Source: Bacteroidia bacterium
Lineage (GTDB): Bacteria > Bacteroidota > Bacteroidia > B-17B0 > Aurantibacillaceae
Length of the DNA stretch: 64,000 nucleotides
Assembly: GCA_022842625.1 (NCBI GenBank)
Contig: JALHPG010000001.1
Coordinates: 1 to 64,000 of the forward strand
Reading direction: 5' to 3'
Shown piece by piece: positions 49,789 through 59,776 of this stretch. Each line of letters starts with the position of its first letter. The first letter of the stretch is position 1. The notes beneath the pieces are model-generated. The model was given only the letters and a program-made list of their open reading frames with translations. It did not search any database and had not been told where the DNA came from. Made by a program: the position numbers and the translations under genes.

Positions 49789-50076
49789 ATGAAAAAATTA
49801 ATATTTCTAATTGCCTTAACAACTATTTTTGCGTCATGCAAAAAGAAATACAATTGCAGGTGTAACACCACAATTATTTTTTCTAATGTTGGCTTTCAAT
49901 CAACTTATTTATCTAAAAATGTACCCATGAACGAAAAAATGACCAAGAAACAAGCCGTGGCTGTTTGTGCTCATGAGGCTATCAACATTAATAACACTTA
50001 CACTAACTATATTACAAATAATGGTAATTGGTCTTCAAATGGTCTTAATCCAAGCACCATTTGTTCGATTGAGTAA
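49789..50076 (+). CDS. small lipoprotein (paralog of the previous gene)
   Basis: Lipobox FASCKKKYNCRCNTT; NEKMTKKQAVAVCAHE. Confidence 0.7.
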   Translation: MKKLIFLIALTTIFASCKKKYNCRCNTTIIFSNVGFQSTYLSKNVPMNEKMTKKQAVAVCAHEAININNTYTNYITNNGNWSSNGLNPSTICSIE

Positions 50077-50089
50077 AACTTGCTTGTTT

Positions 50090-50743
50090 TTATTGAACGA
50101 TATGATACCGCAATAATTCGCGAACGCTCCTATAACCCGGTGCGATATGTAGAAATTTGATCATTCCAACATTCTTTTTCCAATAAGTTCCTGTATAGGA
50201 ATAATAATAATGATGATAATGAGCCGCATAATGTGACTCGGCTAAATAACAAAATCTAACGTTGGTAAAGACATTGTCCGAAATAGTATAAGTTGAAAGA
50301 GATTTGTTTATTGGCGCGCCATTATAGATTGGATATAATTGTTTAGTTGTATCTTCTTTAAAAACTAAAATATCCCCGGATCCTTTTGTAAGTATTATTT
50401 CGTCAGAACGCAAAGTAAACGAACTCATAACAGGGTTCCACTTAAAAGATATTTTTATCTGTTGATAAATTGCATTCGAATCTGCTGAATAATATAAGGG
50501 TGGAGAGTTACCTGATACAACAGAAACAACATAAATACTATCCTTAGCCTGCGTAACACTATCTTGCATGATCCAATAAGTTCCAACCTGAAAGAGTCCC
50601 CAGTCTTTTACGGCATTTGAAAGAGGAATGTACTTATTTGGTTTTTCAATGTTGCGGATTGTTGTTTTTGTCTCGCTCTCTTTTTTACAGAAAGAAAAAA
50701 ATACAATAACCAAACAAACAATTAATAATACCTTAGCCCGCAT
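50090..50743 (-). CDS. hypothetical lipoprotein
   Basis: Signal sequence ending FSFCKKES. Confidence 0.65.
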   Translation of the reverse strand: MRAKVLLIVCLVIVFFSFCKKESETKTTIRNIEKPNKYIPLSNAVKDWGLFQVGTYWIMQDSVTQAKDSIYVVSVVSGNSPPLYYSADSNAIYQQIKISFKWNPVMSSFTLRSDEIILTKGSGDILVFKEDTTKQLYPIYNGAPINKSLSTYTISDNVFTNVRFCYLAESHYAAHYHHYYYSYTGTYWKKNVGMIKFLHIAPGYRSVRELLRYHIVQ

Positions 50744-50787
50744 ATTATCAAATATACAAAAACTAATCTTATTTCTATGCGCAAAAT

Positions 50788-52065
50788 TTATTTAAATAAA
50801 GCCGCTGCTACACCACATTTTAAACAGGCTTTTTTACTGCAATAATTATCGTATAAATTAATCGTAGCCTGACTATCGGCAGCACTTTTTAAAACTGCTT
50901 TCTTTTCGCTAAACAATTTGGTTTTTGCATTTTGCTCAAAATCGCATTTGTTTAGTAATTCTATTGCCAAGTCACTTAATTCCTCTTTTCCGGTTTTTTT
51001 TGAATAAAAGAAATAAAACGGCGCAAAGGTATTAATGATAAGGTTTTCGATGGATGTTAAACCTAAAGTAAGATCCTTTGAGGTAACATTCCCATCCATG
51101 GAGTAATGATTTTTCCAATAACCGTCTAAATTAATTTTATGCGCCAAAATGATTTCTTCATAACCCGAAAAATTATATGGCGCAATAAATAAACCAGGGT
51201 TTGTATTTATCAGTTTTGCAAATTGTGCTAACCTGATGGTAGGAAAATTTGCCGGACGTAATTTTGAAAATTTAAAGATCGCTTTGTTTAAAGGAATTAG
51301 TCGGTATTTATTTTTTAAATAATCAAATTCGTTTTGCAATTGCTGTATATACTTATCTTCAAACTGATCTTCCAATAAGCCGGAAACTCCTAACAATAAT
51401 GCTTCCAATTGCAAAAGATTGTCCGAATGTTTTAGTAGAATTGTAATTGGCAAATTTTTTGCAAGTAATTCAAACGGTAAACTATTTACTTTAAAGCCAA
51501 AATTACGCAACAATAAAAAATAAAATGTTTGTGTGTAATCGCCGTTAACAGATCTAAAATATTCATCAATTACAGTTACTTTTCCTTCCAAACGCTCTAT
51601 TGTCATGCGCTCTAGCCAAGCAATAAACTTAAGATCATTTACATTTGCTAACTGATCGTGACAAGGGATCTTTGTTTTTGAAGTACTTAACTGAGTATAG
51701 GCCTTAAGCGTGCTATCGCTAATTAAATTTTTTAATTCCAGCACTTCAACATTGTTTGTTTTATTTTGTTGGAGATCTAAATCATGCTCATAAACTACAT
51801 GTAAAATAATGTTGTCATAATTTTTATCAGCCTCATGTTTATGTTTTAGCCAGTCGCTGGTTTTAACATGAACTTCAATATTTCCAACCAAAACAATAGT
51901 ATCAATTTTAACCTGCGCATTAAAAAAATCAGGGCCAGAATCTTTATTTAATTGGCCGTTTTTTAAAACAAAAATTTCTTTGCCGCTGGTTGTAATTAAC
52001 GGCAAAGGTTTTAAAATTTTATACTGCCATAAAAATTGTAAAAGCTCCTCATTAAACTTAAGCAT
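50788..52065 (-). CDS. DUF2851 family protein
   Basis: LNKDSGPDFFNAQVKID...GNIEVHVKTSDWLKHKHEADKNYDNIILHVVYEHD. Confidence 0.85.
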   Translation of the reverse strand: MLKFNEELLQFLWQYKILKPLPLITTSGKEIFVLKNGQLNKDSGPDFFNAQVKIDTIVLVGNIEVHVKTSDWLKHKHEADKNYDNIILHVVYEHDLDLQQNKTNNVEVLELKNLISDSTLKAYTQLSTSKTKIPCHDQLANVNDLKFIAWLERMTIERLEGKVTVIDEYFRSVNGDYTQTFYFLLLRNFGFKVNSLPFELLAKNLPITILLKHSDNLLQLEALLLGVSGLLEDQFEDKYIQQLQNEFDYLKNKYRLIPLNKAIFKFSKLRPANFPTIRLAQFAKLINTNPGLFIAPYNFSGYEEIILAHKINLDGYWKNHYSMDGNVTSKDLTLGLTSIENLIINTFAPFYFFYSKKTGKEELSDLAIELLNKCDFEQNAKTKLFSEKKAVLKSAADSQATINLYDNYCSKKACLKCGVAAALFK

Positions 52066-52825
52066 ACCCTTTTATTTTGTAAACTATAAATCCTATCCAC
52101 TCATGAAGTAACATGTGTAATGCAGATAGCGCCCCGGAATTGGGAATAAATAAATGATCAAACGTATAACGCCTAACCCCGCTCACTTTGTTAGTGATGT
52201 AAGGGGTAATGTTTTTAAACCCTGCCTTTTTAAATATTGCAACCGAACGCGGCATGTGGTAGGCAGAGGTAACCAATAAAAAATTGCCTTTCATATTTAA
52301 ACTGTCCATTAACTTTTTTGTAAAAATTGCATTTTCATAGGTATTCTTACTTTCAGATTCTATCAGCAAAGCACTATCAGGAAGGTTGATGGATTTTAAG
52401 TATTTTTTTACATACAGACCCTCTTTGTCCTTAGGGAATTCAATACTCCCGCTTCCTCCCGTAAAAATAATTTTTTTAATTTGGCCTTTATAATAAAGCG
52501 GCACAATTTGAAACAACCTATCTGCACTTCCGCCAAAATTTATTTTTTGCAAGCGTTGGTCAATAGTTCCAATTCCTCCTAAAATAATTGCGCCATCAAA
52601 TTTGGTTGTCATTAATTCATAGTCAGGGCTTACAGGCTCCCATTGTCTAAAACATTCATCCACCACAAAAGAATTACAACATAAGTATAATAAAACAACA
52701 CCTGCTATTCTTGCTTTTTTTGCCCTCGACTCAATTTTAGTTCTGAACGAATAAATAAACAAAATAAACACCCAAATGAGGGGGGAAATAACAAATCCAA
52801 GTAATTTTGAGAGGTAAAAAAACAT
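52058..52825 (-). CDS. YdcF/SanA/ElyC family membrane protein (DUF218)
   Basis: DGAIILGGIG..., IIFTGGSGS, ESKNTYENA, LLVTSAYHMPRSV. Confidence 0.88.
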   Translation of the reverse strand: MFFYLSKLLGFVISPLIWVFILFIYSFRTKIESRAKKARIAGVVLLYLCCNSFVVDECFRQWEPVSPDYELMTTKFDGAIILGGIGTIDQRLQKINFGGSADRLFQIVPLYYKGQIKKIIFTGGSGSIEFPKDKEGLYVKKYLKSINLPDSALLIESESKNTYENAIFTKKLMDSLNMKGNFLLVTSAYHMPRSVAIFKKAGFKNITPYITNKVSGVRRYTFDHLFIPNSGALSALHMLLHEWIGFIVYKIKGYA

Positions 52826-52932
52826 GAGTCTAAGATAATAACAAACTAAAACAATTATAGAATATTTTACAATATGAATATTGATTATCTTTAACCACTT
52901 ACAATTGATATTTTTTAAATACTTAAATACAC

Positions 52933-54417
52933 ATGAAAAAGATCTTAATAGCTAACCGTGGCGAAATTGCAATACGAATTATGCGTAGCGCACGAGAAAT
53001 GGGAATTAAAACTGTTGCCATTTTTTCTGAAGCAGATAGAAATGCACTTTTTGTGAGATATGCCGACGAAGCTGTTTGTGTTGGTCCGCCACCAAGTGCT
53101 CAATCCTACTTACAAGGTGATAAGATCATTGAAATTTGTAAAGAACTTGGTGTTGACGGGATTCATCCCGGATATGGTTTTTTAAGTGAGAATGCTGATT
53201 TTGCAAGAAAAGTAAAAAAAGCAGGCATTACTTTTATTGGTCCAAGTGCCGAAAGTATGGACTTAATGGGCGATAAATTAAGCGCAAAAGCAACTGCAAA
53301 AAAATATAATGTACCTATGATTCCGGGCTCAGACGGAGCTATTAGTGATTTAAAAGAAGCTGTTAAAGTTGCCAAAGAAGTAGGTTTTCCATTATTGATT
53401 AAAGCCAGTGCCGGTGGTGGTGGAAAAGGAATGCGTTTAGTTGAAAAGGAATCAGAAATTGAGGAGCAGATGAAAATGGCAATTAGCGAAGCGGTTTCTG
53501 CTTTCGGAAATGGAGCTGTTTTTATTGAAAAATATGCTTCTAGCCCTCGTCACATCGAAATTCAGCTTTTAGCCGATAATTTTGGAAATTGTGTTTATTT
53601 ATTCGAACGGGAGTGTAGCATTCAGCGTAGACATCAAAAATTGATTGAAGAAGCGCCAAGCAGTGTTTTATCTCCGGAATTACGAGCAAAAATGGGCAAA
53701 TGCGCCGTAGATGTGGCCAAAGCTTGCAATTACAGTGGCGCGGGAACAGTTGAATTTCTCTTAGATGCAGAGCATAATTTTTACTTTTTGGAAATGAATA
53801 CCCGTTTACAAGTGGAACATCCTGTTTCTGAATTAATTACAGGATTAGACTTAGTAAAGGAGCAAATTAAAGTGGCGCGTAACGAAAAATTAAGCTTTAC
53901 ACAAGACGACCTTAAAATAAACGGGCACGCCATAGAAGTAAGGGTATGTGCTGAAGACCCAATGAACAATTTTTTACCGGATGTTGGGAAACTAGTGGTG
54001 TATAAGACCCCTAGTGGCCCCGGAATTCGTGTAGATGACAGCTTTGAGGAAGGCATGGAGATCTCTATTTTTTACGACCCAATGATCTCAAAATTGATCG
54101 TGCATGGTAAAGATAGAACCGATGCTATTAAAAAAATGCTGCGAGCAATTGATGATTATAAAATAATTGGTGTTGAAACAACCTTAGATTTTTGTAAATT
54201 CGTTTTAAACCACGAGGCATTTGTTAGCGGTAATTTTGATACAGGATTTATTCCAAAATACTTTACACCGGAGGTTTTAAAGACTAACAGTGAAGAATAT
54301 TCAGAAATAGCAGCTATTGCAGGCGCCATTATATTTGATAACAGTAAAGAAAAGCATAACAATTTGCCTGAAACCGCTGTTAAAAAAAGCAAATGGAAGG
54401 CAAACCGCTTAAATTAG
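52933..54417 (+). CDS. accC: acetyl-CoA carboxylase biotin carboxylase subunit
   Basis: KKILIANRGEIAIRIMRSAREMGI, GGGGKGMR, RECSIQRRHQKLIEEAPS, EMNTRLQVEHPVSE. Confidence 0.96.
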   Translation: MKKILIANRGEIAIRIMRSAREMGIKTVAIFSEADRNALFVRYADEAVCVGPPPSAQSYLQGDKIIEICKELGVDGIHPGYGFLSENADFARKVKKAGITFIGPSAESMDLMGDKLSAKATAKKYNVPMIPGSDGAISDLKEAVKVAKEVGFPLLIKASAGGGGKGMRLVEKESEIEEQMKMAISEAVSAFGNGAVFIEKYASSPRHIEIQLLADNFGNCVYLFERECSIQRRHQKLIEEAPSSVLSPELRAKMGKCAVDVAKACNYSGAGTVEFLLDAEHNFYFLEMNTRLQVEHPVSELITGLDLVKEQIKVARNEKLSFTQDDLKINGHAIEVRVCAEDPMNNFLPDVGKLVVYKTPSGPGIRVDDSFEEGMEISIFYDPMISKLIVHGKDRTDAIKKMLRAIDDYKIIGVETTLDFCKFVLNHEAFVSGNFDTGFIPKYFTPEVLKTNSEEYSEIAAIAGAIIFDNSKEKHNNLPETAVKKSKWKANRLN

Positions 54418-54465
54418 CACGCAACTTGTGGGTTACTTTTAGCGTAGAAGATAATAAATGATCAC

Positions 54466-55113
54466 ATGAGTAATTATTTTTTAAAATATTCTTTAAGATC
54501 TGATCTTGTAAAAGTTATAACCATAGCTTTTATTGCACTAAACTCAACCATTTTTTACGCCCAAACAAATACTCAGGATTTTACCGTACCCCCTAAGGTG
54601 GGCTTTCGCTGCAGAGCAGAGATCGTAAATGGCGATACCCTACCCCTTGTTAATTTGGGAACCATTTATGTTTACACCGATTTTGTATTTAAAAACCAAC
54701 GTCAGTATGAGTTATGGACACGCACTAAACACAATGTAAAAAAAGTGTACCCGTATGCCATTCTTGCTGCTGCCAAGCTAAAAGAATACGATAAGGTGAT
54801 GGAAAAAATGACCGACGAAGATCTTAAAAAAGCCTTTTTAAAAGTATGCGAAAAAGACCTTAGAAATGAATTTGAAGATGAGTTAAAAGACCTCAGCATT
54901 TCGCAGGGTAAAATACTGATGAAGTTAATTGATCGCGAAACCGGAAAAACCACTTACGATCTTGTAAAGCAGTTAAGAGGCGGCTTTCAGGCGGCTATGT
55001 GGCAAACCGTGGCACGTATTTTCGGACATAATATGAAATCGGAATACGATGCCAATATTGAAGATATAATGATAGAACGTGCTATAAAATTAGTTGAAAA
55101 CGGACAGTTTTAA
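54466..55113 (+). CDS. DUF4294-like secreted protein
   Basis: VNLGTIYVYTDFVFKN...VKKVYPYAILAAAKLKEYDKVM. Confidence 0.75.
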   Translation: MSNYFLKYSLRSDLVKVITIAFIALNSTIFYAQTNTQDFTVPPKVGFRCRAEIVNGDTLPLVNLGTIYVYTDFVFKNQRQYELWTRTKHNVKKVYPYAILAAAKLKEYDKVMEKMTDEDLKKAFLKVCEKDLRNEFEDELKDLSISQGKILMKLIDRETGKTTYDLVKQLRGGFQAAMWQTVARIFGHNMKSEYDANIEDIMIERAIKLVENGQF

Positions 55114-55191
55114 AGATGGATATGTTTCTAACTTATCTAAAAAATTGATATAAATTTAACCAAGCTCTAAAAATTTTATTATTTTCGCTTT

Positions 55192-55968
55192 ATGTATAAA
55201 TTAGTAATTATCGCCTTGCTTTTTGTATCGTTTTCAGTTAACGGTCAAACAAAAACTAAAACACCAAAAGGAAAAACAAAAGTTGCAAAAGTAGACTCTA
55301 CAGGAGCAACCATTGAAGAAGAAAAAACACCTGAGGAGTTATTGGAGCTAACGCTTCAACCGGAAACGGAAATTGATGCAATGACCGGTAAAAAAGTTTT
55401 TTACAAAGAGAGAAAAATTAAAAATGACTCTTTAAGAAATGCTTTACGATTAGAGCAAAGAAAAACTAAAATGTCGTTTTGGGTTAAAACAAAATACCCA
55501 AACCCAAAAATTAAAACACCACAACCCCAGCAATTTCAATTATTAATAAACATTGTAAATAAGGATACTAACTTAACTTATTGTGTAAACGACTCTATCT
55601 GTAAAGATCCTGAGGTTAAAAAATTATTATATGAAAAAGCTGTTGGCGACACTACTTATATGCTGATCTTTGTTCAAGCCTTTACAAAATCTAAGTCTGA
55701 TGGAGGAATTTGTAACGCGGGTAAAGAAACAAAACTGTTTTTTGTTCGTTGGAATACAAAAACAAATACTGCTAAATGGAAAACCAAGTATATTAATTCG
55801 TGTATCAAAACGATCACTAATATGACTAAAGAAAAGATCACCGCTTGGGATAAAACCTCTGTATTAACAGTTAGCTATCACAAAGGATCAACTTTTCACG
55901 AAATTAAATTCGATCCGGAACAACCGCAATTAGGCCTTCAAAACGCCGCCGGCGCCGAAGACAAGTAA
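55192..55968 (+). CDS. hypothetical secreted protein
   Basis: Signal peptide YKLVIIALLFVSFSVNGQ; 258 aa. Confidence 0.65.
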   Translation: MYKLVIIALLFVSFSVNGQTKTKTPKGKTKVAKVDSTGATIEEEKTPEELLELTLQPETEIDAMTGKKVFYKERKIKNDSLRNALRLEQRKTKMSFWVKTKYPNPKIKTPQPQQFQLLINIVNKDTNLTYCVNDSICKDPEVKKLLYEKAVGDTTYMLIFVQAFTKSKSDGGICNAGKETKLFFVRWNTKTNTAKWKTKYINSCIKTITNMTKEKITAWDKTSVLTVSYHKGSTFHEIKFDPEQPQLGLQNAAGAEDK

Positions 55969-56029
55969 TTAGGTCGATACCTGCTCAAATATTTTAGTTT
56001 TTCAAAAAAAATAAGCATATTTAACCTGT

Positions 56030-57118
56030 TTGAATCCGGGTTTAAAAATACTGCTGCTGCCCTTTGCGTTTATTTATGGTATAATTACCTTAATAAGAAA
56101 CCGCTTATACGATACCGGCTTTTTAAAAGTTACTAAATTTGATATTCACACCATTGGCGTTGGTAACCTTTCTGTTGGTGGTGCAGGTAAAACACCTTTA
56201 GTAGAATACCTAATTAGACTATTGCGTGAAGAAGAGCCCAAATTGGCTACACTTAGTCGCGGTTACAAAAGAAAAACCTCCGGCTTTGTTTTAGCTGATG
56301 AGAACAGCACCGCCGAAGATATTGGTGACGAACCGCTAATTTATAAATACAAATACAATGTCCAGGTTGCTGTTGATGGCAATAGGGTTAATGGCGTAAA
56401 AAAATTAATTGCTTCAGAAAACAATGCTCCAAAAATTGTTTTATTAGATGACGTTTTTCAACACCGCGCTATACGTTGCGGATTAAATATTGTGGTTAGC
56501 GATTACAATAATTTATTTTTTAAAGATATCATGTTACCTGCCGGAACTTTACGCGAATTTAAAAGCGGAATTGTTAGAGCAGATCTGATCATCATTACAA
56601 AAGTGCCCGACAGAACCAGTGCGGTAGAAATAAGGAATATTCTTAAAGATGTTGACCCTAAAGCGCACCAGCAAGTGTTTTTTAGCTATTTAAAATACGG
56701 CGAATTGTATTCAATAAACAAAATCAACGAAAAAATTGATACACTAAACGATCTGTTCAGATATAGAATTATTTCTTTTGCCGGCATTGCAAACGCGCAA
56801 CCTATGGTAAATTACTTAAAGGAATATGCAGCTGATGTTAAGCATTTGCCGTTTAATGACCATCACGAATTTTCTGTAAAAGACCTTGAGGATATAGAAC
56901 GTTATTATGATAGTTTTGAAGGTGGAAATAAAATTTTAGTTACCACCGAAAAAGATTTTATGCGGTTAAAAAGTAATGCAGTTTGGGACATTGCTCAAAG
57001 AATGAATATTTATATCTTGCCGGTTGAAATTACATTTAAAGATAAAGAAGAAGAATTTAATCAAGTAATATTAAAGTATGTTAGAGCAAATCGAATTTAC
57101 CACCAAAAGTATACGTGA
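56030..57118 (+). CDS. lpxK: tetraacyldisaccharide 4'-kinase
   Basis: VGNLSVGGAGKTPLVEYL, LSRGYKRKTSGF, DDVFQHRAIR; TTG start. Confidence 0.94.
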   Translation: MNPGLKILLLPFAFIYGIITLIRNRLYDTGFLKVTKFDIHTIGVGNLSVGGAGKTPLVEYLIRLLREEEPKLATLSRGYKRKTSGFVLADENSTAEDIGDEPLIYKYKYNVQVAVDGNRVNGVKKLIASENNAPKIVLLDDVFQHRAIRCGLNIVVSDYNNLFFKDIMLPAGTLREFKSGIVRADLIIITKVPDRTSAVEIRNILKDVDPKAHQQVFFSYLKYGELYSINKINEKIDTLNDLFRYRIISFAGIANAQPMVNYLKEYAADVKHLPFNDHHEFSVKDLEDIERYYDSFEGGNKILVTTEKDFMRLKSNAVWDIAQRMNIYILPVEITFKDKEEEFNQVILKYVRANRIYHQKYT

Positions 57119-57893
57119 AAAAACAAATAATTTTTTACCGGAAGTTGGTATCATCCTTGGTACAGGTTTAGGTGGATTAGTAAAAGAAATTAGTGTTCAA
57201 TTTGCAATTCCTTATAATGAGATTCCCAACTTTCCGGTAAGCACTGTTGAAGGCCATAGCGGTAAATTAATCTTTGGCGAATTGGGTGGTAAAAAAGTAA
57301 TGGCCATGCAAGGTCGTTTTCATTATTACGAAGGCTACACCATGCAACAAGTTACTTTTCCGGTAAGAGTTATGAAAGCATTAGGCGTTAAAACAGTTTG
57401 CGTTAGTAATGCAAGCGGCGGTATGAATCCTAAGTTTGAAGTTGGCGAAATAATGATCATTAACGATCATATTAATTTATTTCCAACCAACCCATTAATT
57501 GGTAAAAATATCGAAGCACTTGGGCCACGTTTTCCGGACATGAGCGAAGCATACAAAAAAACATATGTTACCCTTGCAAAAGAAATAGCAAAAGAAAATA
57601 ATATTAAAGTTAGCGAAGGAATTTATGCCGGCTTAAGCGGGCCTTGTTTTGAAACACCTGCAGAATACCGCTATTTGTGGCGCACCGGTGCAGATGTTGT
57701 TGGTATGAGCACAGTACCCGAGGTAATCGTTGCAAAACATGGCGGTATGGATGTTTTTGGAATTAGTATTGTAACCGATCTTGGTGTTGAAGGTGTTGTG
57801 CAAAATGTGAGTCACGAAGAAGTACAACATATTGCAAAGATGCAAGAACCAAAAATGACTTTGTTGATGAAGGAATTGATCAGAAGGATTTAA
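57078..57893 (+). CDS. purine-nucleoside phosphorylase
   Basis: GIILGTGLGGLVKEI, VEGHSGKLIFGEL, GRFHYYEGYTMQQVTFPVRV, GPCFETPAEYR. Confidence 0.95.
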   Translation: MLEQIEFTTKSIREKTNNFLPEVGIILGTGLGGLVKEISVQFAIPYNEIPNFPVSTVEGHSGKLIFGELGGKKVMAMQGRFHYYEGYTMQQVTFPVRVMKALGVKTVCVSNASGGMNPKFEVGEIMIINDHINLFPTNPLIGKNIEALGPRFPDMSEAYKKTYVTLAKEIAKENNIKVSEGIYAGLSGPCFETPAEYRYLWRTGADVVGMSTVPEVIVAKHGGMDVFGISIVTDLGVEGVVQNVSHEEVQHIAKMQEPKMTLLMKELIRRI

Positions 57894-57966
57894 TTCTCCT
57901 GAATCTCATGTTCTACTTCATAATAAGCGGCTAAATCCGTATATTTATTTTAGAAAAAAAGAAACC

Positions 57967-58890
57967 ATGAGAATTAATCTAATTATAACTGCCTGCTATT
58001 TTATTATTAGTTTTACTGCTCAGTCTCAAACCTATAAACCCTTTCCAACAGATAGCGCTGTTTGGGGCTTTAATCAAACCGGTCCATCAGGCACTAGTTA
58101 TGTGAAAGAAAAAGTAAAGGGTGATACTTTATTAGGAGGAAAAAACTACCATAAAGTGTATTCTCAAACGAATTTGTTAACCGGCTTTTACAGAGAGTTT
58201 GGGAAAAAAATATATTCCAAAATAAATAGCTACGCTGATACTTCTGAAATATTAATTTATGATTTTAATTTAAACGTAGGTGATACATTTTACGACAAAC
58301 GAACTCATCCATCGCTTGGCTCATTTAAATATAAATATGTTCTCACCGCTATTACCACAACCAGTTTAACAACGGATGTAAGAAAACAATACACATTTTC
58401 TTCTGCGGGCTATCAAGGGCCAGCAAACATATATTCAAATTTAGGTTCGGCTTGCAATTTTTACTGGATAGAAGGAATAGGTTCTTTAAGTGGTATTTTT
58501 AATAACCGTGATGCCTTGATCGAAGGAACTGAGTGCTATATAGCTGCACTTATAAGCAACGCAAGTTTCTCATATCTAAAATGTTTTGAACATAAAAATG
58601 TACAATTTATGTCTCAAAGTTGCTTAATACTTAATCAAAAAGAAATTAATAATGATCTCACCTTTAAAATTTATCCAAATCCTAGTAATAGTTTTTTGAA
58701 TATTGAATTAGAAAATTTCTCAGCTCCCAAAAATTTAACTGTAAAACTTGTAAACCTTCTTGGTCAAATTGTTTTAGACTGCAAACAGGAAAAAACACTA
58801 AATATTAGCAGCTTAAAAAATGGTATTTACTTTTTACAGTTATTTGATAAAGAAAATTTAATTGCAACTGAAAAAATAATTAAAGAGTAA
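57967..58890 (+). CDS. T9SS sorting-domain secreted protein
   Basis: Signal peptide; C-terminal FKIYPNPSNSFLNIELEN...NGIYFLQLFDKENLIATEKIIKE. Confidence 0.85.
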   Translation: MRINLIITACYFIISFTAQSQTYKPFPTDSAVWGFNQTGPSGTSYVKEKVKGDTLLGGKNYHKVYSQTNLLTGFYREFGKKIYSKINSYADTSEILIYDFNLNVGDTFYDKRTHPSLGSFKYKYVLTAITTTSLTTDVRKQYTFSSAGYQGPANIYSNLGSACNFYWIEGIGSLSGIFNNRDALIEGTECYIAALISNASFSYLKCFEHKNVQFMSQSCLILNQKEINNDLTFKIYPNPSNSFLNIELENFSAPKNLTVKLVNLLGQIVLDCKQEKTLNISSLKNGIYFLQLFDKENLIATEKIIKE

Positions 58891-58899
58891 TAATTTCAA

Positions 58900-59358
58900 T
58901 TAATTTCTATAAAAGAAAACATTTTCGATTACCACTTTCTCTTCCTTTTTATTGATTATCTGAATAAGGATTTTATTTTTTTCGTAGGAAGAAGCGCCGT
59001 TAATTAAACTGATCAATTCAAACTCTTTTTTTATTTTCTTTGGCGCTTCGGCAACCTCACTGATCACAAACTGCGATTCATACTTTAACCCCTGCATGTA
59101 ATTTAATTTTACCAGACTATCATTAGTGGTTTTAATTAATTTCCCATTCTCCACATAAACTACAATGTGTTTTTTTAAAGAATCGGGAACAACTAAATAA
59201 AAAAGATCGTTTGAGTTTTTTACGATCGAATCTTTGTTTTCTCCCTTAGGAAAAAAGTAAATAAGCGTAGAGTTTTTTTGGAATTTTATTTTTTCGGGAT
59301 TTTGTGCAGATGCATTGGTGAAAACAAAAAGAAACGAAAAATAAAAAAGATATTTCAT
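58900..59358 (-). CDS. hypothetical secreted protein
   Basis: Signal peptide LFYFSFLFVFTNASAQ. Confidence 0.6.
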   Translation of the reverse strand: MKYLFYFSFLFVFTNASAQNPEKIKFQKNSTLIYFFPKGENKDSIVKNSNDLFYLVVPDSLKKHIVVYVENGKLIKTTNDSLVKLNYMQGLKYESQFVISEVAEAPKKIKKEFELISLINGASSYEKNKILIQIINKKEEKVVIENVFFYRN

Positions 59359-59394
59359 TGTTAAAGCATTTTTTAAAACCCGACAAGGGACGTT

Positions 59395-59646
59395 TTACTC
59401 TTTTTCAATTTCCTTCTTTACTTCCTGGATCTGTTCGTTAATTTGTTCGGTAATTCCTCCGGTACTATTTTGAATATCCTTCTGAATGCCATTTGTGGCA
59501 TCTTTAAATTCTCTGATCCCTTTACCTAATGTTTTTGCAATACCCGGAATACCTTTACCTCCAAACAATAATAAGATCACAAATAAAATTATTACGATCT
59601 CGCCACCGCCTAAATTTAAAAATAATATAAACTGATCTGTTCCCAT
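59395..59646 (-). CDS. tatA: twin-arginine translocase TatA/E family subunit
   Basis: GGGEIVIILFVILLLFGGKGIPGIAKTLGKGIREFKDA. Confidence 0.93.
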   Translation of the reverse strand: MGTDQFILFLNLGGGEIVIILFVILLLFGGKGIPGIAKTLGKGIREFKDATNGIQKDIQNSTGGITEQINEQIQEVKKEIEKE

Positions 59647-59647
59647 T

Positions 59648-59755
59648 TTAATTTTTTCGTTTCATGAATTTAAAAACTACAATTGCGCCACTAACTAAAA
59701 CTAAAGCCACAAAAGCCATAATTAAAATATCACCTATATCAACTGCATTTTTCAA
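59648..59755 (-). CDS. 35-aa single-TM protein upstream of tatA, absent from the ORF track
   Basis: TTG start: MKNAVDIGDILIMAFVALVLVSGAIVVFKFMKRKN. Confidence 0.5.
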   Translation of the reverse strand: MKNAVDIGDILIMAFVALVLVSGAIVVFKFMKRKN

Positions 59756-59776
59756 AGTACAAAGTTAGTTATTAAA

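Noticed and set aside
57078-57118. 41-nt overlap of lpxK and the PNP gene as a possible programmed frameshift
   Set aside because: Both proteins have complete, recognisable domains with their own start and stop; simple overlapping genes.
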